NCBI GenBank assembly: GCA_030015575.1
Contig: JASDDO010000024.1
Coordinates: 44,044,114 to 44,108,113 of the forward strand
Length of the DNA stretch: 64,000 bases
Source: Agapanthus africanus
Taxonomy: Eukaryota > Streptophyta > Magnoliopsida > Asparagales > Amaryllidaceae
Reading direction: 5' to 3'
The notes under the pieces are model-generated. The model searched no databases. It saw nothing but the letters and a program-made list of their open reading frames with translations, and was not told the origin of the DNA. Positions 22,785 through 33,562 of this stretch are shown in pieces. The position numbers and the translations under genes were made by a program. Within the stretch, counting starts at the first letter, position 1. The number at the start of each line of letters is the position of its first letter.

Positions 22785-23941
22785 ACTGATATCAAATATC
22801 GCTAGATTAGAATACGATATCACATATTCGTATTTAATTAAGCTTCCGCACATATCTCCATATGTGCCCTACTTCATTTCGCTTAAGCTAGGAAACCTCT
22901 GTGTGGGACTCTAAAGACTCGTCAATACACCAGCTGTAGATAACGATCACATCAGATACCCGCAAGCCGCGAACGGTACTAGCTGGACGTAACGGCTATC
23001 CAGGTATTGAACGAATAGAAGATCAATAAGCAAACTTTTCCAAACTCCCTTAAACCCTATAAGAAACACTTACCGTACAGTACGGTTTCTTCGTCTGATA
23101 TGTCGAATATCAAGTCTGGGGGGTGGAATTGTCAGACCCCAATAACTTGATAAGTCATGCTGATGTGTGGCCTATAACCTTTCGAGAAACTACTGATAAC
23201 ACTTATTAGTAAATCTCATCAGCCCTGGCTAGGGACTTGCTATTATAGCTAATCGAGCATAGCACAACATCAACTCCCAATACCGGGAGAGACGAAATCC
23301 CTCCTATCGCTCACTGCCTCCATGTGACTCGAGACTGTACCCAAAATCCACCTGTTTGCATGACTCCTTTGATCCGTGGTAGGGAGGAAATCAAAGCACA
23401 GTGGGAACTACACAAGAATCTATGACGATCTTGGGTCTACAGACTAACCTGTACAAATGCCACCAGAGAACTGCTATCTGACGATAGGTATGGTACCATT
23501 TAGGAGTTATTGGCGAGTCCTGTTCAGTGTACCCAATCTCTAATGAGCACATGTGCACAATCTTTGATGTCAAACACCAATGGTAATGGGATTAATCATC
23601 ACCCCATATAGGGTCAAGAAACGTATACACTAGTCTACTCTGGAATATCGATGCCCTGTCTCGATACTCTCTCGACTAGGAACTGTTAAAGGATATGCTT
23701 GCGGACTACACAAGCCCCACTAGTATGATCTGCATCATAGTCCTGGTAGTCAAGCCTACATCCTAAGGGCTTTATCAACATGTATCAGAGAGATGATATA
23801 CTAAAATAAATGTGCATGTTAAGATAAAGAGCAACCAGATAGTATACTATCATGTCAAGCAAGAAAGCCCTCTATATATATGTCCAAGCATCCACTATAT
23901 CATACAATAATGGTCTCTAGGGCATACATATTACTAATACA

Positions 23942-24251
23942 CAGGAGTATTCCCAACCCAAGAGTAAGCCCCAGGGGCAAGGAAACACGGGCCCGAATCA
24001 CGATCAGTAAGAATCACTAACACGATCAGTAACAAAATCACGAAATCACGAAATATGCCGGCAATGGACTCCTGAGATTTCGTTGATCGAACCCACACAC
24101 AAACTACCCCACACCCCGCGATCTACATCAAATACCGACCATGAATCTAAATATCAGTCACTCCATGACAAGTTTACACGAGAATTGGAGACATGATCTC
24201 CATCCAGCATGTCTCAACTGGTATCCAAAATAAGTGGACAGTCCTCGATGT
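23942..24251. other. Unassigned DNA between LTR F and element D
   Basis: No gene or recognisable element. It is continuous with 40252-40560 on the other side of element D (GATGT duplication at 24247-24251). Confidence 0.5.
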
Positions 24252-25754
24252 TGATTAGTCTGAAATATTGCACATTTGAATGATTATTTTTCCCACTATT
24301 GTTAAGTTCTAAAAGGTGTTTATTGTAAATATAGAACATATAAGGGTTTATTTGTAAAAAAATTATTATCATATGTTTCTGCATTATAATTAACATAATG
24401 AGGGAAAATGCATGCATATAATATTTAAATGAAATATTGTAATTAAAATATGCATATCATATCAAATATTTCTAATCAATATTCTTAAGATTTAAATCAT
24501 ATAAAATGGTTAGGATAATATCTCAAAATAATAACAAATACTACTAACACTATGACTTGAGATATTGTGCAGATATTAGCTCAGGTCTGGAGATCAAGAG
24601 ATCCCAGATGTCGGAATCAAATCTGCCGAAATATTGAAGCAAATTATAAGATCTAGCAACAGCAGAGACTCGGAGTTAGATTCTCAAAATCCAGATATCT
24701 AGAGGATCTCTACAAGTCAACACCAAATAGAAGAAGAAATCCTAAGTCCTGATCCTACTATGTCGCTGCGGTTGGGCGTCCAAACTACCATATTCGCGGC
24801 GGATCCGCGGCTTCTTGATGGTCGTAGGATTTAAGATTTTGTGTATAGGATTTTAACAACATATATTATTATATTGAATCTAAGGTTTCTGTCTATGGTG
24901 ACTATATAAGAGACTGAGAGCTTCACATGAAAGATCATCGAATCGAAGAGATCAAGAAGTCCAAAGCGATCCACGCATCCAGGTGATCATCAGCTAGTCA
25001 TCTACCTCCAATAAGAGAGAGAGCGAAAGCAAAAACTAGGGTTCTTCGTAATCTACTTTGTACGGAGAGTTGTATGCAATAGTTGATTTATAAAAGTAGT
25101 CTTTTTATTAGTCTTTTCGCATTTACTTTCTGCATCTTAATCATGTTTTCTTCTTCATCCTTTCTTCTATCTCAAACCATGAGCGAGTAATTCCTAACTT
25201 GCTAGGGTTCGTAGGCTAGGGTAGATCAATAGATGATAAAATCATTTAACCCTTTTTATACATTTTAAAATGTATAAACCTTAGCAAAATAAATGTTAAC
25301 ATCCTTATCGGGCGCGCTGCCAATTTATTGCTAGTCACGACCACGATTCGAGATCTATTTAACACTTGTTTTGGTAAAGCCTAGACATGAATAGAGATCA
25401 ATGCAAGGACAAGGGTTAAGAGTAGGGAAACCCTAGTTTCTTCCAAAAGAACCCTAATCTACATTCATCACTATCGATCTAGTTTTAAACTATTAAAAGA
25501 TAAATAGAGTCATTTTTAATTAGTCATCCATTACTACTAAGTCATATGAACCCTACAAGTCTCTTCTTTATAAAATCTACATCCGTATTGAAATAGATCT
25601 ACAACCAATCAACCCATCTTTCAATCAACTCGTCTAAAGCAAGAAAAAGGTTCACGTTTCCCCGCGGACGACCCGTGCTCATCGCGGTTAGCTACTAGCG
25701 ACACCGTCTTGATTGTGGTTACTTTATTTCCAACACACTTTAAACGATCAATCA
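24252..25754 (+). repeat. 5' LTR of element D
   Basis: Starts TGATTAGTCT, ends GATCAATCA, and is repeated at 38738-40246 with about 8 differences in the first 100 bases. It has a dyad pair (24764-24811) and a TATATAAG box (24903-24910). No match to the LTRs of B and C, but the leader and 3' tail are shared. Confidence 0.9.
24764..24811. promoter_or_regulatory. Paired CCGCGG dyad, LTR of D
   Basis: A weak block CGCTGCGGTTGGGCGTC (24764-24780) and CGCGGCGGATCCGCGGC (24795-24811), ending 91 bases before TATATAAG. Repeated in the other LTR at 39249-39298 with the same spacing to its TATA box (39390). Confidence 0.6.
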
Positions 25755-25756
25755 AA

Positions 25757-25774
25757 TGGTGCCGTTGCCGGGGA
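25757..25774 (+). other. tRNA-Asp primer-binding site of D
   Basis: TGGTGCCGTTGCCGGGGA, one mismatch to the tRNA-Asp complement, two bases after the LTR. Homology stops at 18 nt. Confidence 0.85.
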
Positions 25775-26778
25775 AACTGACGTAATTTTTTTCTTGTTAT
25801 TCGGGTTGATTTATTATAAAATACGGCAACCATAAAAAAATAATAATCAAAACCGCATCTTGTGTATTTAACGATTATTGTGCGAGTTTTGCAAAGGATT
25901 CTGGAGTAACTGGAGCAAGCAAATAGAGAGTTAGATAATTTCAACATAGCCCATAGGAGCATAGGGAAACGCTGAAGAAAACTAAGCAAGAGAACCCTCC
26001 ATCTTGCGGCAGAACCGCGGCGGAAACAAGGTATTGGCGGCGGAACCGTGGCGTTCTGGTGGAGTTGGGCCCCCAAAATCCTCAGGTAATTCCTTCATAT
26101 CTTTCTCTCTTCTCTAAAGATCCAATAAACTGATTTTGACTGCAGGATTCTTTGCAAAAAAACGCCGCTCAAAAATCTTTTTGCGTATTTTGATATTGGT
26201 TTGTTTGTACATATCTTAACCGGACATTAAGAGGCAATAACCCAAATCCAGATTAGGTGGGGATTTCATCATCCTTCCTAGGCCCCACAAATCACAAAAC
26301 GAGCATACTTTCACCCTACATTAATTAAAAAATATCTAGAACGAGCCTCTAAAGACCGTCGCGCTCAATTAGGACAGAGGAGGGTGGTTGGTTATCGCTT
26401 ATCCGCATCTCTCTTGTGGTGTCTAGGCAAGTGTGACTAAGAAAAGTGGTTACTTAATCAGGCCCGCTATTTTCGGTGATTCGTATGATGGATACCTCCT
26501 ACGTACCTGGTACTTTCCTGGCCACAAGAGCGATAAAGAGGTGGTAGAGTATTGATCCTGTGACTTGTCCTTTGGAAGTTTAGGAGCGGTCTAGTGACTT
26601 GACCTAGGTGACCCTAGTTCTAGGGATTGATTGTGCATTTTTGTGATTTGTTGATTCAAGCCTCACGTCCGACACTTTTTCGAAACAAACCTTTTCTAAA
26701 AATCGTTCTTATACATGGTGCCACGTAAGCTAAACCCACTTAGTGCATGATCAGCTGGACACAGGATTCTAATACCCG
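25775..26778 (+). other. Leader of element D
   Basis: No gene. It contains another paired dyad (26005-26052: TGCGGCAGAACCGCGGCGG and GGCGGCGGAACCGTGGC), so D has this module both in its LTRs and in its leader. Confidence 0.65.
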
Positions 26779-26859
26779 TCTTGTCCGCGTTTCTGCTATC
26801 GACTCCAAAGTCGGTACTTCTTCATCTTCTATTCCCCTCCACCCACCACATCTCCCGAA

Positions 26860-27614
26860 ATGGATGGATCTCCATCGGGATTTCACGATACAACCCTGCC
26901 GCCACCCGTAGGTGTGCAAAATCCACCGTGCATCTCTCTCCAAGAAAGATTCTACCCTATGCGTGGACCCCTTCCTACTTGTCTGTCTCTTCCACTGGAC
27001 AATGGGGATAATTTCGAAATTAAACCCCACTTCATCAACTTATTGCCCAAATTTCACGGCCTTGAATCCGAAGATGCATACGTTTTCATCACCAAATTCG
27101 AGAACGTATGTGCAATGATGGGCACAACCCAACTTTCAGGGGATGCTATGCGATTACGTCTTCTCCCTTTTATCTTGTGCGACCTAGCAGAAAAATGGAT
27201 TTATAGTATTGTCGCACATTCTATCACCAAATAGGATGAATTCGTTATAACATTCCTTAAGAAATTTTACCCCAATCACAAAACCGCCCGTGTTCGAAGC
27301 GAGATTAACCAGTTTACCCAACTTCCCAACAAACCATTCTAGAAATGTTTTGTGCAGTTTAAGGATCTTCTTCTACAATGCCCCCATCATGGAATTGATA
27401 GATTGAAACTTTGCCGAATTATATATGAGAGTATTAATCCAGCGACAAAATAGATGCTAGAAACCATTAATCAATGTCATTTCATGTCTAAAGACGTTGG
27501 TGAGGCTTGGAAATTCCTGGAAGATCTCTCCGAACAAATATTACAGTTGAAGAGCGTTGGACCAATTTCATCTTCATCGAGGGCAGGTATTCATCAGCTC
27601 GATATTTCTATCGC
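26860..27614 (+). pseudogene. Gag pseudogene of element D
   Basis: The frame holds the Ty3 gag capsid region: NFEIKPHFINLLPKFHGL, then EDAYVFITKFENVCAMMG and GDAMRLRLLPFILCDLAEKW, the pattern of Tat/Athila gag (Retrotrans_gag). It continues in the same frame through three TAG codons (27232, 27340, 27451) to the insertion point of E. At least the second TAG stands where relatives have Trp. The product would be the structural capsid protein; here it is dead and truncated, with no nucleocapsid, protease or pol. The start shown is the first ATG of the open frame; the true start may lie a little upstream. Confidence 0.75.
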
Positions 27615-30600
27615 TGTCACGCCCCGCTTCCCAGAGTACGCTAAGGTAGGCACATGACATAGCCAACCATGCTACCTGTGGATAGGAAATATCCTTCCAC
27701 AGTCACATTACGGCTGTAGAGATATCAAGAACAATAATAAACTATCTAATACATGTCCATAAGCCAGAATAAAACGAGTCAAGAATAAAATAATACGGAA
27801 GCAAAAGATCCAATACAAGAATAAACTGGAATGTATGTCCCAGAATGCGGGCTCACATCAGGAATGAAAATACCGAAAGTAAAATGAACTAACTACTAAC
27901 AAGTCCTCACTGCTCAGCCTGCTGACTGAAATACTCCTGCTCGGCCTGTAGCGAAGGTAAAGAATCTGGGCCATGCAAAACCTAGACGTCAGTGCGTCAT
28001 AACATCAAGCAATAATATAAACAAAGGTAGCAAGACATGCAGGTATGATTATAAGTGGTAAAACAGGTATAACAGTGATATAAGTAAGGACAGTGAAGGG
28101 TAATGTGTAGTGAGTAATCTAAACTGGTCTATTGGGTTAACTACTCTCAAGTCTATGAAATCAATTTGATGGATCATCGATGTAACTCAATAGTATCCCG
28201 TGCGTGCCCAGGATCACGGTCTATGACTCTCGGGCTGAATCCGAGACGTGCCGCAAGGCAGTAAAGGGTAGTAGGTAATGACGAGTGATGTCAGCAGCAT
28301 CACCCCGGGGCTGGCCTAGCCCGTAAGACTGATCAGTAAAGGTATCGAACTGTCGAGTTACAAGTCAAGTTTCATCATTGATTTCCCCCATACCCCCAAG
28401 TTATATATTTTCAAGTCAGGGATTAATAAATCTAGAGCTAATGCCAACACAGGATCAAACAAGTACAGGTTTGTCTGGATAAACAACAGGAAATGTCCGT
28501 AGGGACAACAGGTCAGGTTTATTGGCATTAGTAACAAGATCAGGTAACAGAGAAAGCCATGGTACCTCAGGTCAAGTCAGGTAATATATAGGTATCATGT
28601 CATGTCAAGAAGTGCACGGTATCACATCGTGTCAAGTAATAGTATATCAAGTCATGTCAGGGGTGCACAAATGTCACGTGGATGCTCATAATTAACTATA
28701 ATAAGCATGGGTATACCAAAACAAGTATGGGGTACTAATATAACAATAAAATGGAACATTGTAATATGGTATGCAAATAGGTACAAATTAAAACATATGA
28801 ATGCACGGTTATCGATTTGAGTTAGGGTTATGGTTCCAACACTAATTAAATACACTTAATCAAATATGGAATGTTACAATCTCGTTATTATGTATTAAAT
28901 GATCTAGGAATGCAATTGTATATAAAATAGGCTAAATGGATGCAACTAGGTATCCGAAAGTTATAAACTATTTAAAATGGTACTAAGGGCTATGCAAATA
29001 ATCATTATGTGGTTCAATTACGGATATGGGTATCGTGTATCGTAATCTAAAATGTAACATGATATGTTTCAAGTTCTAAAACTAAAATGATATAAATTGA
29101 ACATCGGAATGTTAACAGGAACATGTGGTATTAGATTTAAAATTACAGGTTTACTATGCAATTAAGTACGTATAAAAATATAAATAGCATGTAGCAAGTT
29201 TTACTTGCCTAGAAGGATCAAGAAATGGGTATACGAAACGTCACACGTCGGCGGGAAAAGTCGCGACGCGTGCACGGTACACGGAACGAATCCAAACAAC
29301 GTACAAGGGAATCACACGGGTTAGATATTCTCGCTGGGTCGTCGGGATCGTCGATGGCACGACCGGATTTCGGCGATCTAAAAAGGCAGTGAACAATAAA
29401 GAAAGAAATGCATAAAAAGAAAGAAGAAGAGAAGAAGGGAAGGAGGAAGAAGAAGAATGAGAAGAGAAGCTCACTGTGGTTCAAAGGGAAGTCGTGAGGT
29501 GTCGACGGCGTCGACGGAGCTCCGGCGAGTGATCTGCAGAGGGCACGGCCATCAAAAAAAGAAGATAGAAAAAGAACAGAAAAGAAAGGAAGAAGGAAAG
29601 CAAAAGAAGGAAGAAGGGTGCAGGGCTCACTGGGGTGCACGGAGTCGGGGACGCGAGGACGAGATCACCGGCGGCGATCAACTCCGGCGGTGCGAGCGTG
29701 CAGGGTGCTCGGCTGTGCTCTCGGGTGTGCTCGGGTGCGCGTACAGGGGCTCGGGGAAGGAGAGAGTGGAGGAGGAGGTGATGATGGTGAGGAGGCGACG
29801 AGGTCGGGAATGGCGTCGTCGGTGTTAGGGCGACGGCGAGGTGAAGGCAGCGGCTAGGGTTACGTGGTTATGGGTTTTGTTAAAAGGAGGAGGAAGAAAG
29901 AATTATATATATAGAGAGAGAAATATGCGAGAGGAGAGAGAGAGAGAGAGAGGAAGAGATGAACAGTGAGGAGAAAGAATGTTGGCCTTTTCTACAGGAG
30001 AGAGAAAGATAGAAGAGAGAAGAGGTTGTGAGATGGGGGAGAGAGAAAGAGATCGGTGGCTGAAAGAAGGAGAGAGAAGGAGAAAGAGAAAGGAGCAAAA
30101 AGAAAGAGAGAGAGAAGATTTGTGAGGGCCACGAGCCAGTGGGGGAAATGCTGTAGCAGTTAGGGAAAGATTAAGGAAATTTGAAAAAGATTTTAATTGG
30201 TTAGAAGAAAAAATGTGAACTGTAAAAGATTATCGAAATTTTAAAGGTAAAGTTAAAATAAAATATTAATTAAATTTGAATTTAGGCGGCATACAAAATA
30301 TTCCAAAACGCGCCCGGGTCGGGTCTAAAAATTCAGATTTGAAATACGAAAATTATATGCAACTTCCAAATTTTGAAATGAATGATTAGGTAACTAAAAT
30401 GCATACCCCCAAGAACGGACGCACGTACGTGCGCGTAGCTATCCAAACACGTCTGTTTCACTGAACGGTACGAGAACACGATGCGCGGACGCTACCATAG
30501 GGTTAGGGGTATCATGCAGGCTATGAAATGCAATTTTAATTTATTATACATGATCTAAAATGTTATATGATAAGATGCGCTATGCTAGATGAAATGTTAA

Positions 30601-30800
30601 TATGCAGTATCCATGAGATACATGTGTCTATTTAACCAGCCATGGTAGTCTATAAATATGAATCAACCAGTTCAAGCAAGTGGGTCGGGTCGAATGCAAT
30701 GTCAAATGTAAACTACCATTCGCACTCAAACAAGATAAAATACCACAGATATATATAAATACGGGAATTGGAATTGGTATAAATGAACTCGGTTGTTACA
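27615..30800 (-). repeat. Left (3') LTR of element E
   Basis: Full 3186-bp LTR, TGTCACGCCCCG..GGTTGTTACA as read on plus. It differs from the right copy by about 0-3 bases per 60. It includes a long GA-rich tract (29400-30120). ORF-like frames at 29218-29857 are low complexity and are not called. Confidence 0.85.
29400..30120 (+). repeat. GA-rich purine tract in LTR E (left)
   Basis: Hundreds of bases almost entirely A and G on plus, with GAGAGA runs around 29915-30115; copied at 37490-38245. It lies near the likely promoter of the minus-strand element. Confidence 0.8.
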
Positions 30801-31057
30801 TTATACCCAACTACAAAAAGAATTTCGTCCTCGAAATTCCAAGAACAAGAAAGGATAGACAAACAATACACTACAAGAATAGATGTGGAAACTTCTGCCG
30901 GATTTCATCTTCTCGTTCCCAAGTTGATTCTCCATGTGAGCGATTACCCCAAGAAACAAGTACAAGAGGGATAACTTTGTTCTTAAGAACCTTTTTCCCT
31001 ACGATCCACAATCGACATCGGTTGCTCCTCAAAAGTCAAATCTTCTCGTACAGTCAG
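30801..31057 (-). pseudogene. Chromodomain remnant and 3' end of E
   Basis: After the integrase frame ends, minus-strand codons read VREDLTFEEQPMSIVDRREK and, after a frameshift, GNRSHGESTWE, a decayed chromodomain-like tail of chromovirus integrase. AATTTCGAGGACGAAATT and the polypurine region lie at about 30806-30840, next to the LTR. Confidence 0.6.
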
Positions 31058-31672
31058 TTACGAATGATCCAACACGTTTGTTTCATCTCGAACATACTTA
31101 CGGAGTTGAGATACGTGAAACACGTCATGAACATTCGCCAAGGATTGCGGTAACGCCAAACGATATGCCACTTCTCCAACACGCTCCAAAATCTCAAAGG
31201 GTCCAACGAATCGAGAACTAAGCTTTCCTCGACTTCCGAAACGGATCACCCCTCTAATCGGTGATATCTTCAAGAATACCAAATCACCAACAGCGAACTC
31301 TAAAGGTCTTCTCGATGTATCTGCCCAACTCTTTTGTCGGTCTTGTGCTACATTCATATGATTCCGCATAATGTTAACCTTCTCAACTGTTTGCACGATC
31401 AAATCCGGTCCCAACAATCTTTCTCCAATATCGTCCCAACAAACAGGCGAACGACACTTGCGACCATATAGAGCTTCGAATGGAGCCATCTGAATAGTCG
31501 TCTGAAAACTGTTGTTGTAAGAAAACTCCACTAAGTGTAGATGATCCTCCCATGAACCCTTTAAGTCTAACATGCAAGCTCTCAACATGTCTTCAAGAGT
31601 TTGGATCGTTCTCTCCGACTGGCCATCTGTTTGAGGATGATAAGCGGTGCTAAATTTCAAACGAGTCCCCAA
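31058..31672 (-). pseudogene. Integrase C-terminal half of E
   Basis: A 204-codon frame holding the end of the integrase core ([20 protein letters not shown], with the third acidic residue of the DDE triad in this block) and the GPY/F module ([20 protein letters not shown]). It then has [17 protein letters not shown], a block just before the chromodomain in chromoviruses. It is separated from the upstream integrase frame by a TAG at 31691-31693 where relatives have Trp (SHF-stop-RSLQE). The intact enzyme would join element cDNA to host DNA. As read here it cannot be made as one protein. Confidence 0.85.
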
Positions 31673-31690
31673 ACTTTCCTGTAAGCTCCT

Positions 31691-32548
31691 CTAAAAGTGT
31701 GATAAGAAACGAGTGTCATGGTCGGACACGATGCTCACCGGTACACCATGCAATCTTATAATCTCCTGCATGTACCGTTCTGCCAAAGTTTTTGTTGATT
31801 GACCAACTCGAAATGGTATGAAATGGGCTGCCTTGGTCAATCGATTAACAATTACCCAAACTGTATTGTTGCCCTTTGGACTCCGCAGTAAAGCCGTCAC
31901 GAAATCCATGGTTATATGTTCCCACTTCCATTGAGGAATCGGAAGTGGTTGCAATAAACCAGCAACCCGTTGATGTTCATCCTTAACTTGCTGACACACC
32001 AAACACTTTGCTACAAAGCGAGCAATCTCCCGTTTCATGCCTTCCCACCAGAAATGCTGTCGTATATCTTGGTACATCTTCGTGCCTCCTGGATGTACAG
32101 AATATGCTGAACTGTGCGCCTCCTTCATAAGTTCTTCGCGAATATCTCCCTTTGGCACACACAAACGGCTACCATATCGCAACGAACCATCTTCATGAAT
32201 TAACAAGTCCGTTCGAAGTCCAGCTTCAACCTGTTCTCGAAACTTTTGCAATCTAAGGTCCTGCGACTGTGCTGCTTTAATATTCTCGATCAATGACGAC
32301 TGTACTTGCAGCTGCATCAACTGTCCTGAAGAATGCGGTAGCACAATCTCCAAATCAAATCTTCGAAAGTCTTCAATAAGTTCCTTCTGTGCAGTCAACA
32401 TCTGAATTGCTGGTAACCGGCTAAGCGCATCTGGCACGACATTAACTTTCCCCGGAAGGTACTTAAGATCAAGATCGTAATCAGCCATCAGCTCTAACCA
32501 TCTGCGCTGCCTCATATTAAGCTCCTTCTGCGTGAACACATACTTCAA
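31691..32548 (-). pseudogene. RNase H end and integrase N-terminal half of E
   Basis: This frame opens with the end of RNase H ([18 protein letters not shown]). It continues with the integrase zinc finger, H and H in [20 protein letters not shown] and C and C in AKCLVCQQ. The catalytic core follows with its first two Asp in TMDFVTALL and [10 protein letters not shown]. The upstream break is a TAA at 32579-32581 just before the TDHKSL block; the downstream break is the TAG at 31691. All expected residues up to the second Asp are present, so decay is mainly by point stops. Confidence 0.85.
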
Positions 32549-32578
32549 ACTTTTATGATCAGTGAAAACCTCGACCCT

Positions 32579-33061
32579 TTAGCCCAATAGGTAGTGTCTC
32601 CAAATCTTCAAAGCGAAAATCACGGCTGCTAGCTCCAAGTCATGGGTTGGGTAATTCTTCTCATGGGTTTTCAACAGTCTCGATGCGTACGCTATAACCT
32701 TCCCATGCTGCATCAAAACACATCCCAATCCTTTCCCAGATGCGTCGCTGTGAATCACCAATCCTCCGGAACTGTCTGGCACAGTCAGAATAGGAGCGGT
32801 TATCAATCTCTGCTTCAACGCCTCAAAGGCTGACGCACACTTATCCGTCCACACAAATGGTACCTCCTTGCGTGTAAGCTTGGTCAACGGCTCCTCCAGA
32901 CGAGCAAAGTTCTCCACGAACCTTCTGTAATACCCAGCAAGTCCAAGAAATCTTCTGATTTCTGCAACATTCTTCGGAATCGGCCAATCTCGAACTGCTG
33001 CAATCTTTTCGGGATCAACGGTGATTCCATCACCAGACATGACATGCCCCAAAAACTTCAC
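32579..33061 (-). pseudogene. RT thumb / RNase H part of E
   Basis: Contains the block after RT ([35 protein letters not shown]) and RNase H with its first Asp in [17 protein letters not shown] and the Glu in [20 protein letters not shown]. RNase H degrades the RNA strand during reverse transcription. It is bounded by in-frame TAG at 33071 and TAA at 32579. Confidence 0.85.
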
Positions 33062-33070
33062 TTCTTGAAG

Positions 33071-33493
33071 CTAAAACTCGCACTTGCCCATCTTTGCATA
33101 CAATTTTTCTTGCCTCAACGTCTGCAGTGCGATCTTCAAGTGTTCAGCATGCTCTTCAATACTCTTGGAGTAGACCAGGATATCATCAATGAACACCACT
33201 ATAAACTGGTCCAAAAATGGTGAAAAGATTCGGTTCATCAAGTCCATGAATATCGCCGGTGTATTCGTTACTCCGAAGGGCATCACTAAATACTCGTAAT
33301 GTCCATACCGAGTTCGGAACGCCATCTTGCAAATATCTTCTGTTTTAACTCGGACCTGATGATATCCGGATCGCAAATCCAGCTTCGAGAATACCCTCGC
33401 GCCACTAAGCTGCTCAAATAATTCTCCAATGCGAGAGATCGGGTACTTGTTCTTAATAGTCACCCGGTTTAATTCTCGATAATCGATGCACAT
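33071..33493 (-). pseudogene. Reverse transcriptase palm region of E
   Basis: Carries RT motifs in order: [32 protein letters not shown] (first catalytic Asp), [18 protein letters not shown], and [11 protein letters not shown] (the catalytic Asp pair). It stops at TAG (33071-33073) in [17 protein letters not shown], where relatives have Trp. The upstream part ([15 protein letters not shown]) is in the same frame, directly before the MCIDYRELN block, after the TAG at 33563-33565. Confidence 0.9.
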
Positions 33494-33562
33494 CCTCCTT
33501 GTGCCATCTTTCTTCTTAACTAGAAGAACTGGAGCTCCCCAAGGCGAGTTACTGCTGCGAAT

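Larger units (their letters stand above)
3107..23941 (-). repeat. Copia LTR F, interrupted
   Basis: A minus-strand Ty1/copia LTR in two pieces, 3107-3596 and 22089-23941. On the minus strand it begins TGTATTAGTAATATG..GCCCTAGAG, close to the start of LTR I (TGTTAGTGATATATGCCCTA), and ends CA at 3107 before a degenerate tRNA-iMet site. The middle of the right piece is collinear with I (for example the 'gacgagtctttagagtccca' region, minus strand near 22925). It was split by solo LTR G, whose GAGGA duplications lie at 3592-3596 and 22084-22088. No coding content. Confidence 0.7.

Noticed and set aside
23100..23150. gtctggggggtggaat|TGTCAGACCCC looks like a polypurine tract plus an LTR start
   Set aside because: The region is collinear with the inside of LTR I on the other strand (agcatgacttatcaagtta.tggggtctgac), so it is LTR F sequence and not a new element.
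29218..29857. Ser/Phe- and Arg/Glu-rich frames on both strands in LTR E, repeated at 37303-37923
   Set aside because: They appear twice only because the LTR is duplicated; they are low-complexity translations of the GA-rich tract and the reading frames differ between copies.
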